Of a stretch of DNA of 34,156 nt, positions 18,948 through 29,280 are shown piece by piece. Location: NCBI GenBank assembly GCA_025399215.1, contig MU621277.1, positions 1 through 34,156 on the forward strand, read 5' to 3'. The number at the start of each line of letters is the position of its first letter. Position 1 is the stretch's first letter. The notes beneath the pieces were generated by a model, which saw nothing but the letters and a program-made list of their open reading frames with translations, was not told the origin of the DNA and did no database searches. Both the position numbers and the translations under genes were made by a program. This stretch comes from Globomyces pollinis-pini. Lineage: Eukaryota > Chytridiomycota > Chytridiomycetes > Rhizophydiales > Globomycetaceae.

Positions 18948-20316
18948 TTAAATATTCTTTACTTTATTCGAATGATTGGTGAGTCTAGTGACGGTGATAA
19001 CGACATGAATTAATTTGATGATTATAACAGGTATTGGTAATGAAAACGAGTCAAACAGAGTAGCCCAACCTAAAATTGATCAACTAGCAAAACCATACGC
19101 TGTAGGGTAGTCAAATTCTAGGCAATTAATCATTCAAGCACTTACTTCCAAGTGATCGGGTTTGTGATAACTACTTTTTGGAAATAAAATGGTATATAAA
19201 ACTTGAATGAATATTACAGCTGTGTGGAATCCAATTAATGATTTCATTCTTTTTGGAAATGGAATTACAAGATGGGTCATGAAGCTCTAGTCATTAGAAT
19301 TCAGTGAATTACCATATATATAAAAATGGGGGAAAACAATCCAAGCAATAAAATACATAATTGATTAAATATAGCATCAAATAATCCTTTATACTGCCCT
19401 TTTTAGTAAACAAGACTTACATGTTGATTCCAACGTAATATCCTTATAATCTGAAGACCAGCAATAGCAACAAAATAACCATCCACAAAAAATAAAACCA
19501 ACTGTAAAGTAATTAAAAACCTTATATCCCAAGTCTTTGACAACTGAAAGCTTCTGATCTGGTTCGGATACACTATGATGTTAAATTATCGAATAGATTT
19601 ACTTGACTTATGCTTGGTCGGAATATATTGTTCAATCGACACAATTGGAACATGATTAATTTCCGTCTGACTTCTTATTCTTGGATTTGAATAATGTTTC
19701 TTTAAGCTTTGTAGCCACGGTTCTAAAATAAAATCTCTTTAAGGTGTACCGTACCTAAAATCATTAAATATATTTTGTTGAAACCTAATCATCAATTCAA
19801 TATAGACTATATACCTTTAAAATAAATCTATAAATCAAAGTACCTAATTTCATGAGAGAATATGGACGTTTTTGGTATTTAATAGATTCCGGTTTCAATT
19901 TGAATTCATCCAATGTTGTAGTTAAAAAATCAAACAACAAAACTTGATATTAAACTATAGTACATACCTCTAGGGAACTTTTTATCCGCAATACAGATAA
20001 CAATCCAACGAGATTCTAAATCCATTGAATAGCTAAACCAAATGAATAAATAATTCCAAACTGAAAATCATATAATTCCGCTAGGATCGTTTGTTGATTT
20101 GGAATTGAATTTTTAACTGCCATAGTTGATACTTTCTTGATTAAATTCTTCAAAAGTCCCACGTAAGAATGAATGGGATGATCTAAATCCTACATTAAAA
20201 GCTCAGTTCGATATCCACTCACTTTATCCAAGTCCTTTGATTACTTCTAGTTAGATTACCATAGTAGCTGTCAGAAACAGTCCGTCTAGTGTTGAAATTA
20301 CAGCATGTCTAATCAT
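18948..20316 (-). CDS. SEC22-like longin-domain protein with multiple membrane spans, 11 exons
   Basis: Exons read on the minus strand: 20316-20260, 20234-20223, 20189-20039, 20015-19968, 19942-19844, 19722-19603, 19572-19421, 19393-19313, 19286-19146, 19117-19099, 19069-18948. They total 1002 nt, in frame, 333 residues. Introns are 25, 33, 23, 25, 121, 30, 27, 26, 28 and 29 nt. The N-terminus MIRHAVISTLDGLFLTATM, then ESRWIVICIADKKFPRVLLF, DFLTTTLDEF and LEPWLQSLKKHYSNPRIRSQ fits a longin domain. About four hydrophobic segments follow (LITLQLVLFFVDGYFVAIAG; LCILLLGLFSPIFIY; LIGFHTAVIFIQVLYTILF; LPIPVIIIKLIHVVITV). Longin plus several C-terminal spans, about 300 residues, matches SEC22A/SEC22C rather than the SNARE Sec22/SEC22B; no SNARE motif is seen. 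A role in ER-Golgi trafficking is inferred. Convergent with the secreted protein gene, 126 nt apart. Confidence 0.75.
19723..19843 (-). other. 121-nt intron built of four abutting GT...AG units (29, 30, 30, 32 nt)
   Basis: Frame and longin homology require G19844 to join AA19722-19721 (LMKL-E-PWLQ). The removed 121 nt divide without remainder into GTACTT...TTAAAG (19843-19815), GTATAT...GATTAG (19814-19785), GTTTCA...TTTTAG (19784-19755) and GTACGG...TTTTAG (19754-19723). Every internal boundary is AG|GT and every unit has the length of the simple introns of this window. Confidence 0.6.
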
Positions 20317-20502
20317 TATTTTTCAAACTTTTCCGAGTTCATTTTATCGCACCAGCACCAGTATGATGGATTTGATTTGAATAGAATTTTGAGTAGTGTA
20401 CACATTAGAAAATTTAATGGACTTAATAATGTCGTCAAGTATTAGCTTGACGTGTAATCAGTCAAGCTCTATTAATAATCACAAATTGTCTATGAAGTAA
20501 TT

Positions 20503-21639
20503 CTATTGAGCATTCTTAAGCATTCTCATTTGCTCTCCTTTATCACACCATCTTAAAGCTTCATGGGCATCCATAATTATTTCCCCATCTCTATACATCA
20601 CAGATAAACGCTTGCATGCTGAAGGAATTCCAAGTGAACCTGCAACAACATAATTACGGAATGCCTCCATGATATTTCCTTCTTGATCATACAGTTTGCC
20701 CAGTTGGTCCAACACCAGCGGTGAATGTAGTTTATTCCAGGCATATTGGAGAAGCAGTTTTGCTTTGGCTAAATTGACTTTGGTTCCATATCCTATTTCA
20801 TTATTAAAACAATTAATTTACCATTACAGTAACAAACCGCTAAAAAATATACAGATTCTGGTAAAAATTTCTAATTATTAGCTTAAATGGGTTACTGATT
20901 TCTGGAATAGTGAAAAAGCAGTGTCATAATTAGGTGTATTATCATGAAATAGGGAATAAGCTATAAAATTAGTGAATGGAGTGCAAGCACCTTTATAATA
21001 GTATTCAATCATTGCATGGTTAGCGTCGCAATCAAATCCTATCTTTAAATCTGTTGTATGTTTGTTGTATTCAAGAATTGAATATTCAATAGATTGGTTG
21101 TTCATCTTTAAGTTGTTATAGTTATGACAACTTGGTGATAGATCCATTGGTTTGTAACACTCCTCCTTCAAAATCTGTAATTGAGGATAGTTCGTTATTA
21201 TACCTCATCAAAAACATCCACTAAATTATCAACAAAAAGTCCCGATTGTAAAGAATTGGAAGCAGTTTCAAAGTGCTTCAATAAGATACGAACTTGAGGT
21301 AATGTCGTTTCATTTAGCCATTCATTTTCCCAATCTAAAATATCAACGGCAGAGTGAAGTATTTGAAATCCAGTAAGACAATCCTGATAAATCTTTAAAG
21401 AGTATAAAAAATGGATTGATGAATAATAAGCTTCAAACTGTTGAATATTTCCCACCTACAAATTAATTCTCGAATTAATTCAATACCAGCTTTTCGATAA
21501 TTGGGTATTGAATAGAGAGGATATTGAACACTGGAGTCAAGAGTCTATTTGAATGATTCCAATGTGCTAAAGTATTGATCAACTGGGAAAGTAAATGACT
21601 GGCCACTTCCGATAAATTCAAATTCTCTTTCATGACCAT
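20503..21639 (-). CDS. Sel1-repeat (TPR-like) protein, five exons
   Basis: Exons on the minus strand: 21639-21487, 21455-21204, 21174-20896, 20870-20822 and 20792-20503. They total 1023 nt, 340 residues, with introns of 31, 29, 25 and 29 nt. The C-terminal half carries Sel1-like repeats that form helical scaffolds: YFLAVCYCNGYGTKVNLAKA, KLLLQYAWNKL, LGKLYDQEGNIMEAFRNY, VVAGSLGIPSACKRLSVMYR, DAHEALRWCDKG. The exon joins restore the typical G.G...D..KA pattern, which supports them. The N-terminal half is not recognised. Possible roles are those of Sel1 scaffolds (ERAD Hrd3-like, chitin synthase activators), but no signal peptide, TM or prenylation box is visible. The start is uncertain: an in-frame reading continues upstream to ATG 21717 but crosses TAG at 21643-21645. 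The gene is divergent from the ABCG transporter. Confidence 0.8.
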
Positions 21640-21867
21640 CAACTACAACAATTCTCCAAATGTTTCTTTTGTCCAATGATTGAGAGTCCCTTTAAAAGCA
21701 AGAAAATCTTGAAACATCTTTAGGATAAATATCAGTCCCTTTGTATGTACACTTCAGTTGTTAGTCAGTATAATACTGTACATAAAACTACTAGTTTGAT
21801 GATTGGGGAGACGCTTGTTGGTTTTCTAATTCACGTGTTGTAACGCGAAGTTAAAGTTACCATAACA
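21640..21867. promoter_or_regulatory. Shared divergent promoter region of the Sel1 and ABCG genes
   Basis: Only 228 bp separate the two start codons, and part of this may be coding or a uORF of the Sel1 gene (24 codons from 21717). I see no clear TATA box or binding site. Confidence 0.4.
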
Positions 21868-24800
21868 ATGATCAACAATGGCCTGCTATGGTTTCTGTTG
21901 ATGGCCAGTCCCATAAACTCGCAAAATGCTTCAATCGACATATCCTTTGTCAATGCTACGACTGCTGCAACTCCTACACAAACCACTCAAACAACATTGA
22001 ATTCCACAAATATTTCTACATCAATTTATATTCAATCTACGACGCGAAGTATTATACAGTTCACTCCCACACCTTTGCCTCCAGTTCATTCATGTTTTGA
22101 TTGTAAAATATCGGTATTTTATTTGTTGATTGATCAATTTAGGGATGTCAGAACTATGGAACTTGTATTGGTGGCAATTGTCAATGTCCTGATGGATTTG
22201 GAGGTCTAGACTGTATACAACCAGGTAAGACAAAGTAATTGATCAATCAAGTGTGTGGATCACTTGCAACTACAAACAGTTTGAGACCCATCTTGGATAG
22301 AAATCAATGCCAATGCGCAGATGGGTTCGATGGACTGAATTGTAATATTTGTGTCAAAGACGATTCTTGTCGTTACTTGCCTAATGCCCCATTAGGTATA
22401 ATCAGCCCGATCTGTTAATATCTTAGGTGCTAGTACGTTATGCAATCAGAGTCCCAGAGTCTGGAATGAGGATCATATGTCATTCTGTAGAATCTCAAGT
22501 AAATCTTTGGTTCTAATTCTTAGATCCTCTTTTGACTGGGTTTTTCTCTGAAAAGGGCTCATTAACTATATCAAGGAGTCTAAAAACAAAATCTGCTTTT
22601 GCAACAATGTGGTTGAACAGTCTACCTCAGTTTAGTTGCAATGCAACTGCATGTGCCCAATCAAACACAAGTAAATAGATTTTAATTTATCCAGATTCAT
22701 CAACTACATGGGCATGTAGTACTGGATCTTGTTCTTGCGTAAAAGGCTCAAAGTTTTGTGGGTATTACATGATTCAAACTCATAATATAGAGGAGGAGTT
22801 ATTGATTTCACAAGATTAGTTAACCATGCATCTGGAACGGTTTCCATGACCTGTGATGCCAACTCAACTTGTCTATTAAACAGTAATTACGTTATGCTCA
22901 AATGCCGTAGTGGAATTTTTGAATACCATGTTTCCTGATGGGATTGATTTGGTTCAATGTATGAATGGAGAATGCACCAATGAATATCATAGACCACAAG
23001 ATTTGAACCTGCCTGTATTCTTGTTTATTTTAATTAATGTTATAGACTATGTCTCCCATTCCTGCTTTACTGTCAATTTCAATTGTTGCGTTCATTTTAA
23101 TCATTACATCACTGACTACTATGATTGCCATCATTGACAGAAACAAACGCCGTAAAGTGAAAGAACCTTTGATTGAGCCGGGGATAACAATTACGTTCAA
23201 CGATATCGGTTATAAGATTAGAAATCAGACAATTTTGAGAAACGTTACCGGAGCAGTAAATCCTGGCGAGCTATTAGCCATTATGGTACGCATAAAACGT
23301 ATGTATTACTGATGCTAGGGACCCAGCGGCTCAGGGAAGTCCACTTGTTTGGATATTTTAGCGTGCAAGAATAAAGGTGGAATTATTACAGGTGATATCA
23401 GAATAAATGGGAAACATGTGAATAAAAATGTACTATTTAGTGATATATCTGGCTATGTGGACCAAGACGATATTCATTTACCTACAATGACTGTCAAAGA
23501 AATATTGGATTTCTCAGCAGGGCTTCGGTTACCAGAGTCCATGACATATAGACAGAAAGATGACAGAGTAGCAGATGTCCTGGAACTGTTAGGGCTAACT
23601 CATGTGGCAGATAAGCGAATAGGAGATCATTTACAGAGAGGAATTAGTGGAGGAGAAAAACGAAGACTATCAATTGGTGTAGAACTAGTTACTAATCCAT
23701 CTATTCTGTTTCTAGATGAACCCACTTCAGGACTAGACTCTTTCAATGCGTTTCAAGTCATGGACACACTTTCTAAGCTGGCAAAAAATTCAAACAGAAC
23801 AGTAAATCATCTACATTTTTAATTGCTCAGATCATATTCACTATTCATCAACCCAATTCAACAATATATTCATGTTTTGATAAACTATTACTCCTCTCTA
23901 ATGGTAGTCCATACTATTTCGGGCATGCATCTGATGCGGAAGAATATTTCCAAACTATTGGCTTGCCATGTCCACCACAATATCACATAGCGGACCATTT
24001 GCTTAATTGTACCGCAACAAGTGCAAACCAAAAGCAAACCTACCAAAGCAGTTATGGCACTCCATTAACTGATATTAAATGTGATGATTTGGTTGCTCAA
24101 TCATCAATATCAATTGAAAGTTTTCAAGATATGAAAATTATACCATCATCATGCACCACATTGACACAACTGCAAAGAGTACTAGGTAGATCTATGAAAT
24201 CGTTTTTACGGAACCCCACATTATTTATCACACACATAACAATGTCAATCGTGTTAGGCACGTTAATAGGTCTACTATACTATCAAGTGGACTCCACATT
24301 AGCTGGAATACAAAATAGACTGGGTTCGATTTTCTTCTTACAGAGTTTATTAGCATTTGCTGGATTAAGTGCTATATCTAGTTTACAAAATGATTTGATT
24401 CTATTTCTACGTGAAAGGTCAAACGGATTTTATGGAGTATTTCCTTATTATCTATCCAAAGTATTCATTTATCATACTCAATTTTTTATTTAGATTCTGT
24501 TTGATTTGATTCCATTACGAATTATTCCAACTTTGATTATTTCAACAATTCCATATTTCCTAATTGGATTATCAACCAATCCATTCAACTATATCAAATT
24601 CGTATCTACCATGGTGTTGTTTTCAATGAACTCTGGATTGTTTTGTTTATTGATTGGTTGTTTGGTGAATGATATGGGAACTGCAATCTTGATATCTTCC
24701 GTTATTATTCTATTTAAAATGCTATTTGCTGGAATTTTAATCAATCAATTTCAAATTCCAATCTATTTGAGATGGATTCAATATCTATCATTTTTCAAGT

Positions 24801-25021
24801 ATGCTTATGAAGCATGTGTAGTGAATGATTCTACGGGTATTTTAATTACTGATACTATTTCTGGGATGGATGTAACTTTTCCTGCAACTTTGGTGTTGTC
24901 AAAGTTTGGATTTCAAATTGACGCTTTTTGGTTTGACTTTGGTGTCTCTGGTGGTATCTGTTTATGTTTGTTACTTACCATCGCCATCGTTATGAATTTT
25001 AAGCTCAAATTGAAGAAGTAG
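21868..25021 (+). CDS. Adp1-type ABCG half-transporter with EGF-like ectodomain, 12 exons
   Basis: Exons: 21868-22113, 22143-22224, 22252-22395, 22427-22498, 22524-22670, 22695-22761, 22791-22882, 22911-23014, 23046-23285, 23319-23801, 23831-24460, 24494-25021. They total 2835 nt, 944 residues. Introns are 29, 27, 31, 25, 24, 29, 28, 31, 33, 29 and 33 nt. A signal peptide (NNGLLWFLLMASPINS) leads to a Ser/Thr-rich stretch and EGF-like Cys repeats (GCQNYGTCIGGNCQCPDGF, NQCQCADGFDGLNC). A first membrane span (ISIVAFILIITSLTTMIAI) and the ABC domain follow: Walker A GPSGSGKST, restored exactly by splicing at 23286-23318; signature ISGGEKRR; Walker B ILFLDEPTSGLDS. The C-terminal ABC2 membrane domain has about six spans. 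This order (EGF ectodomain, TM, ABC, TM domain) is that of yeast Adp1. The substrate is unknown. Confidence 0.93.
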
Positions 25022-25076
25022 TGCATAAATAAAGGCGAATTTGACAAATAGTTTAAACATATTTATTTAAAAATAT

Positions 25077-27065
25077 CTATTGACCATATGGACGAACAGG
25101 TTTCTTGTAACCTCCAGTAACTGCGGTAGTAGTTGGAGCAGCAGTGGTGGTAGTTCCTTGAGCTGGGTTGGAGTCACTAGTAGTGGTAGTAGATGATCCA
25201 TTGGTGGAGGTGGCAGAACCAGATCCAGTGGTTGAAGAACTGGCTCCATTGGTGGAAGTAGCTGAACCAGCTCCATTAGTGGTGGTGGTAGAATCAGTTG
25301 CATTGGTAGCAGTAGCAGTTGCTTTGGTGGAAGCAGAAGTGTTGGTGGCAGTAGAATCAACACCATTAGTTGCAGTAGCAGTGGAAGTAGAAGTAGCAGA
25401 ACCAGCTCCGTTGGTGGAAGTAGTAGCAGCAATGGCTCCATTAGTGGAAGTAGTAACAGCAATGGCTCCATTAGTGGTAGTGGTAGAAGCTTCACCTCCC
25501 TTGGTGGTAGTGGTTTGAGCAACAGTGGTGGTAGTTTGAGCAACAGTGGTGGTAGTTTGAGCAACAGTGGTGGTAGTTTGAGCAACAGTGGTGGTGGTTA
25601 GAGCAACAGTGGTAGTTGTTTTAGCAACAGTAGTGGTAGTTGGAGCGATAACATTGGTAGTGGTAGTCTTACCAAAAGTAGTGGTCGTGGTGATTGATGG
25701 GTTTGGATTTGGGAAACAGACGTTACAGAAAAAGCAGATAAGACTGATGTCACCAGAGTCGTAAAGTAACCAGTATCTACCAGTGCTTAAGCTAAAGCTG
25801 ACGTCGTGTCGACGGAACATAACGATGTTGACCTTATCTTGAGGACAGAAAGTGTGCTTATCGGTAGCAAATCGGAATTTCAATTCATTGTTCATGGCCA
25901 AGCTCAATTCAAAAGCCTTTAATTTGAATAATTTCAAACCCAAGTTGAATGATGGGATCAAATGAGCAGAAGATTCAATAAGAATATCTTTGGATCGGGT
26001 AAGGGCATGTTCACGAAGAACTGGAGATCCTTGCTTGGTGAAGACAGGTTTGGCAAAGAGTCCATCATAGGAGTGTAATTTGTAGTTGAATGGGAAAGCA
26101 AGGTCATAACCATAAGATGCAACAACAGGTTCGTTAACGGAGTATGACACACCAGCTTCAACATCAAACTTTGGGCTGAATTCAAAGAAACCTGGGACAC
26201 CAACATTTAAACCAACTGGCAATAATGATTTCTTGAAGATGATTTTATCATTTCTTTTGTGGATGTTGAGTTCAAGATCCAAGTTAGCATTGAAATCACC
26301 AGAGATGCTGAATTCGTAAGCTTTGACTTGGAACCATGAAGCATGAACGACAGCACGAAGAGTAGCTTGACCTCTGGTGTGACAGTCTTTACAGTAGACG
26401 GAAACGAACGGATTTTGCACAATACTGATTTTGTTGTTGGTAATTGCATTGTTTCTGTAGTTGACATTCAATGGGTAGGAGAGAGATTTATCAAAATCTA
26501 AAAGTCCACGTTTTTGTACTGGTTGTACAGACCCTTGTGTGAGGTCGAGAACATAGTCTTCAATAACTTGGTCTTGTGGAAGAGCAGTAGTATCGATGCT
26601 TAAGACTTTGTCGTTTTGGGTGATGTTTGACACTCCACGGGTGGCCAAGGCGTTGTTTCCGTTACAGTTTCGTTCATGTCCAAAAATCAAAGCCAAGTCC
26701 TTGTGAGTGTTCCATGCAGCGATGGCAGCAGCAGCATTTTCGACTTTGTCAAAGGTAACCTTGACTTTATCAGCAGCACATTCAATGTTCTTGATTTGAG
26801 GGAAGTTTTCGACGTTAAGAGCAGCAATTTTAGTGTTGATCTTCACATCGGCAGTAACACCCTTTGAGGCATCAGAGCTCTTGAATGCAGCTTTGATGGT
26901 GTTTCTTGGTGCGTAGTCACCAGCAGCTCTGTTGCAAGGAACGGTTTGCAAGACTTGCTTTGGGACTGGCGGAGTGTTCTTGGTTTTACATTTCTTGCTA
27001 GTAGCAGGTTTATCAGCTTGAACAACTGAGGCGAGAGCCAGTAAGAAAATAGCAGAGAATTGCAT
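25077..27065 (-). CDS. Secreted Thr-rich protein, DUF7029/DUF7223-like, paralog 1
   Basis: 662 residues, single exon. Signal peptide MQFSAIFLLALASVVQA. An N-terminal globular domain (about 40-200) includes VPCNRAAGDYAPR, VKVTFDKVENAAAAIAAW and FGHERNCNGNNALATRGVSNI; a second (about 205-450) starts at CKDCHTRGQATLRAV and ends LYDSGDISLICFFCNVCFP. The two-domain layout looks like fungal extracellular proteins annotated DUF7029 plus DUF7223 (from memory, moderate certainty). A long Thr/Ser-rich mucin-like tail (about 455-645) holds tandem TTTTVAQ and TNGA units, likely O-mannosylated, then GGYKKPVRPYGQ. There is no hydrophobic GPI signal, so it is probably soluble or wall-bound. It converges with the ABCG gene, 55 nt apart. 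A long Leu/Pro ORF in another frame is only a shadow of the repeat. Confidence 0.85.
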   Translation of the reverse strand: MQFSAIFLLALASVVQADKPATSKKCKTKNTPPVPKQVLQTVPCNRAAGDYAPRNTIKAAFKSSDASKGVTADVKINTKIAALNVENFPQIKNIECAADKVKVTFDKVENAAAAIAAWNTHKDLALIFGHERNCNGNNALATRGVSNITQNDKVLSIDTTALPQDQVIEDYVLDLTQGSVQPVQKRGLLDFDKSLSYPLNVNYRNNAITNNKISIVQNPFVSVYCKDCHTRGQATLRAVVHASWFQVKAYEFSISGDFNANLDLELNIHKRNDKIIFKKSLLPVGLNVGVPGFFEFSPKFDVEAGVSYSVNEPVVASYGYDLAFPFNYKLHSYDGLFAKPVFTKQGSPVLREHALTRSKDILIESSAHLIPSFNLGLKLFKLKAFELSLAMNNELKFRFATDKHTFCPQDKVNIVMFRRHDVSFSLSTGRYWLLYDSGDISLICFFCNVCFPNPNPSITTTTTFGKTTTTNVIAPTTTTVAKTTTTVALTTTTVAQTTTTVAQTTTTVAQTTTTVAQTTTTKGGEASTTTTNGAIAVTTSTNGAIAATTSTNGAGSATSTSTATATNGVDSTATNTSASTKATATATNATDSTTTTNGAGSATSTNGASSSTTGSGSATSTNGSSTTTTSDSNPAQGTTTTAAPTTTAVTGGYKKPVRPYGQ
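25505..25640 (-). repeat. 21-bp tandem repeat coding TTTTVAQ units
   Basis: Several near-identical copies of TTGAGCAACAGTGGTGGTAG plus T (plus-strand spelling) lie in the Thr-rich tail, with more diverged copies toward 25640. A second family encoding TNGA(I/G) units occupies about 25240-25500. Such coding minisatellites often vary in copy number between strains. Confidence 0.8.
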
Positions 27066-29280
27066 TCTATTTTTAATAAAGTGGAAATGAAAAAGTCATG
27101 CTTACTTATAAAGGGAGGTGAATCATTTTCATTGTAACACATCAGTTCCCTAGTCATCGTTTCACAAACACTTTCACAAGACTCAAAGGAAGTGCAATGA
27201 ACGAATCCAAACTCAACAAAACACTCGTTCTACTTCGCCCTGAATCAAAACGCTTATTGGAAAGAGGGTTTGATTCTTGGCTTTACCTTTTCAATCAAAC
27301 AGAACCAGAAACAAAAAAGAAGGAGGTTGAGCCATCGTGCCACCGTCCCAATCAGGCCAACCGTTGCGGTCTCTGAATAGTTTTTTTTACTGGTCACTAG
27401 ATGTGGACGCTTAGGTCAGCCGATTCAATTCACCATTGTTCTCAAGCAACGAACGCTAATCATACACAATCTTCACCAATAATTGTACCCCATCCATACC
27501 CTTCAATGCTGGTAATGGGATTGTTTTTCACTTGTTTTTCATTTGAATTGGTAAGATGACTTGAAACGCTTTGTTGGACAATCAATGGAAAACTACATGT
27601 TTGTGTTTAATCGCATTATGATCACGTTTCTCATCTTTTCATCAGTTTTCCTTGTTCCCTTATACAATTTCATGAACTTCACTTCATCGCTCAACCACCA
27701 ACTGCTCTAACATTGAACGTACCATTTATTTTCTTTTTCGCAACTAAGTTACCTCCTTTTGGTGCTACAAAGAATTATTTAATCATCCGCATATGCATTT
27801 ACCATAATACTCAGTTTTGGTGAATTACATATAGAGTTGCGAAAAACTTCGATTTGGAATTATTTCAGGAAGATACCTTCAAAGTATTAGACTCATTATT
27901 GTGTGAAGGCGAAGTTAGGTAATGGCTAATGTTGGTAGTCAGAGAATGTTATTTTTTTGGGATTAGTTGAGCAACTTTGATCAATGGTTGTAGTTAATGT
28001 AATGGCAATGATAGAGGCATTCAAATCTAACGATTGCTATTTCATGGATCAATGGGGGATGCGAAAAGTATAGTCTTTAATCACTTCAGTGTAGAAGTAC
28101 CAATCTTCAAAACACTTCCATTTTGAAATACTATTTCAGTTTCGTTGATGACCGAAATTCGATCCCAAATGTTTCTGTCAAATGTCAATTGATTTGAACT
28201 GCGAAGTTTCCGATTCTCATTGCAGCTTTTTCCTACTGATTTGAAAATCAAACTTCACATAATAGTACTCTTTAAAGTTGTAGCAATGGCTGTTCTTGAA
28301 GCATCAACAACGGTAACTCGATTAAATGGACCAGTCTGAGCGCTTGTTTAGTACAGGCTCGGCTTTTTGATTGCATTACGGGAGATTTATCAGCATGGAC
28401 AGCTGTAGGTAATTCAAGTAGAAAATTGCATTGTAGTTAATATTTTACATATTCAATTCCAAAGATTTATATCTGGTTATATCTCACAGATGCAATTGTA
28501 ATATATATGGTGGGTCTTTCTTCTCAGGCACTTCGCTTTTAGTTCTGGAAGAAAGATCCCCACCAATACTATACTTTATCCGGTGGTGTTTTCTTTTTCA
28601 TGACAGAAGTTCAATACGTTGAAGATAATTTACTAGTTTACAATTGAATATACTTTTTTCTGTAAAATCCATTCTGGTTAATGGTCAGTTGCGTGTACAA
28701 TACAAATTTCACTTGGGCATCAAACTATAATAAGTGAACAATATAGAATCAGTTCGGAACTGAACTGATTGGTCGGAGCAACAACGTTCGTTGATTGAGA
28801 TTCCGAACGTTTGATTGAAACCGTTATCATTTCACATGTCAAATGCAACGGGCCGTTGCTTCTTTTATTCGATGATACAATTGTTCTGGTACGGGATCCA
28901 ACTATTAAAAAAACGAAACACTTTGGGAACTGGATAAACTTTCAAAGAGGAGTGTGTGTTTGATAAACACCAACTTTAGAACACTGCTTCTGTTTGAATT
29001 TATGATTTTTATGATTTGCTAACTCTCTTCATAATCGTACCAACATGCAACTACATGCAGGATAGACAATGTCATGGATATCGTTATTGCATATATTGAT
29101 AAGTTACAGTGTTATATAAGTAAACTAACAGAATGGACCATCGTTATAAAAACTGTAGTCATATCTAAATTCTAAGTTTCATTGATTCATCAAGTTTTGG
29201 AACATCTATTGGAAGGGCAAGTTGACCCTAAGCGAAATAAAAAACCAACAAAAACATTAAAATATCAAGAGTTTATTCAT
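27066..29280. other. 2.2-kb spacer between the two paralogs
   Basis: A TATA box for paralog 1 reads TTTATAAG on the minus strand at 27105-27112, about 40 nt upstream of its ATG. Apart from a weak 59-residue plus-strand ORF at 27197-27376 I see no gene, RNA or repeat. No remnant of a third paralog was recognised. Confidence 0.4.
27197..27376 (+). CDS. Weak small ORF, 59 residues
   Basis: ATG to TGA, beginning MNESKLNKTLVLLRPESK and ending with two Cys (PSCHRPNQANRCGL). It resembles nothing I know. It lies divergently, close to the promoter of the secreted protein on the other strand, so it may be a chance ORF. Confidence 0.2.
   Translation: MNESKLNKTLVLLRPESKRLLERGFDSWLYLFNQTEPETKKKEVEPSCHRPNQANRCGL

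Noticed and set aside
22883..22931. Read-through of ABCG exon 7 without intron 22883-22910
   Set aside because: The frame stays open only to a TGA near 22940; splicing restores MEFLNTMFPDG and all downstream domains.
25067..25585. 172-codon Leu/Pro ORF on the minus strand and a 116-codon Val-rich ORF on the plus strand (25168-25518)
   Set aside because: Both are alternate-frame readings of the Thr/Ala/Gly-coding minisatellite of paralog 1; their monotony follows from the repeat.
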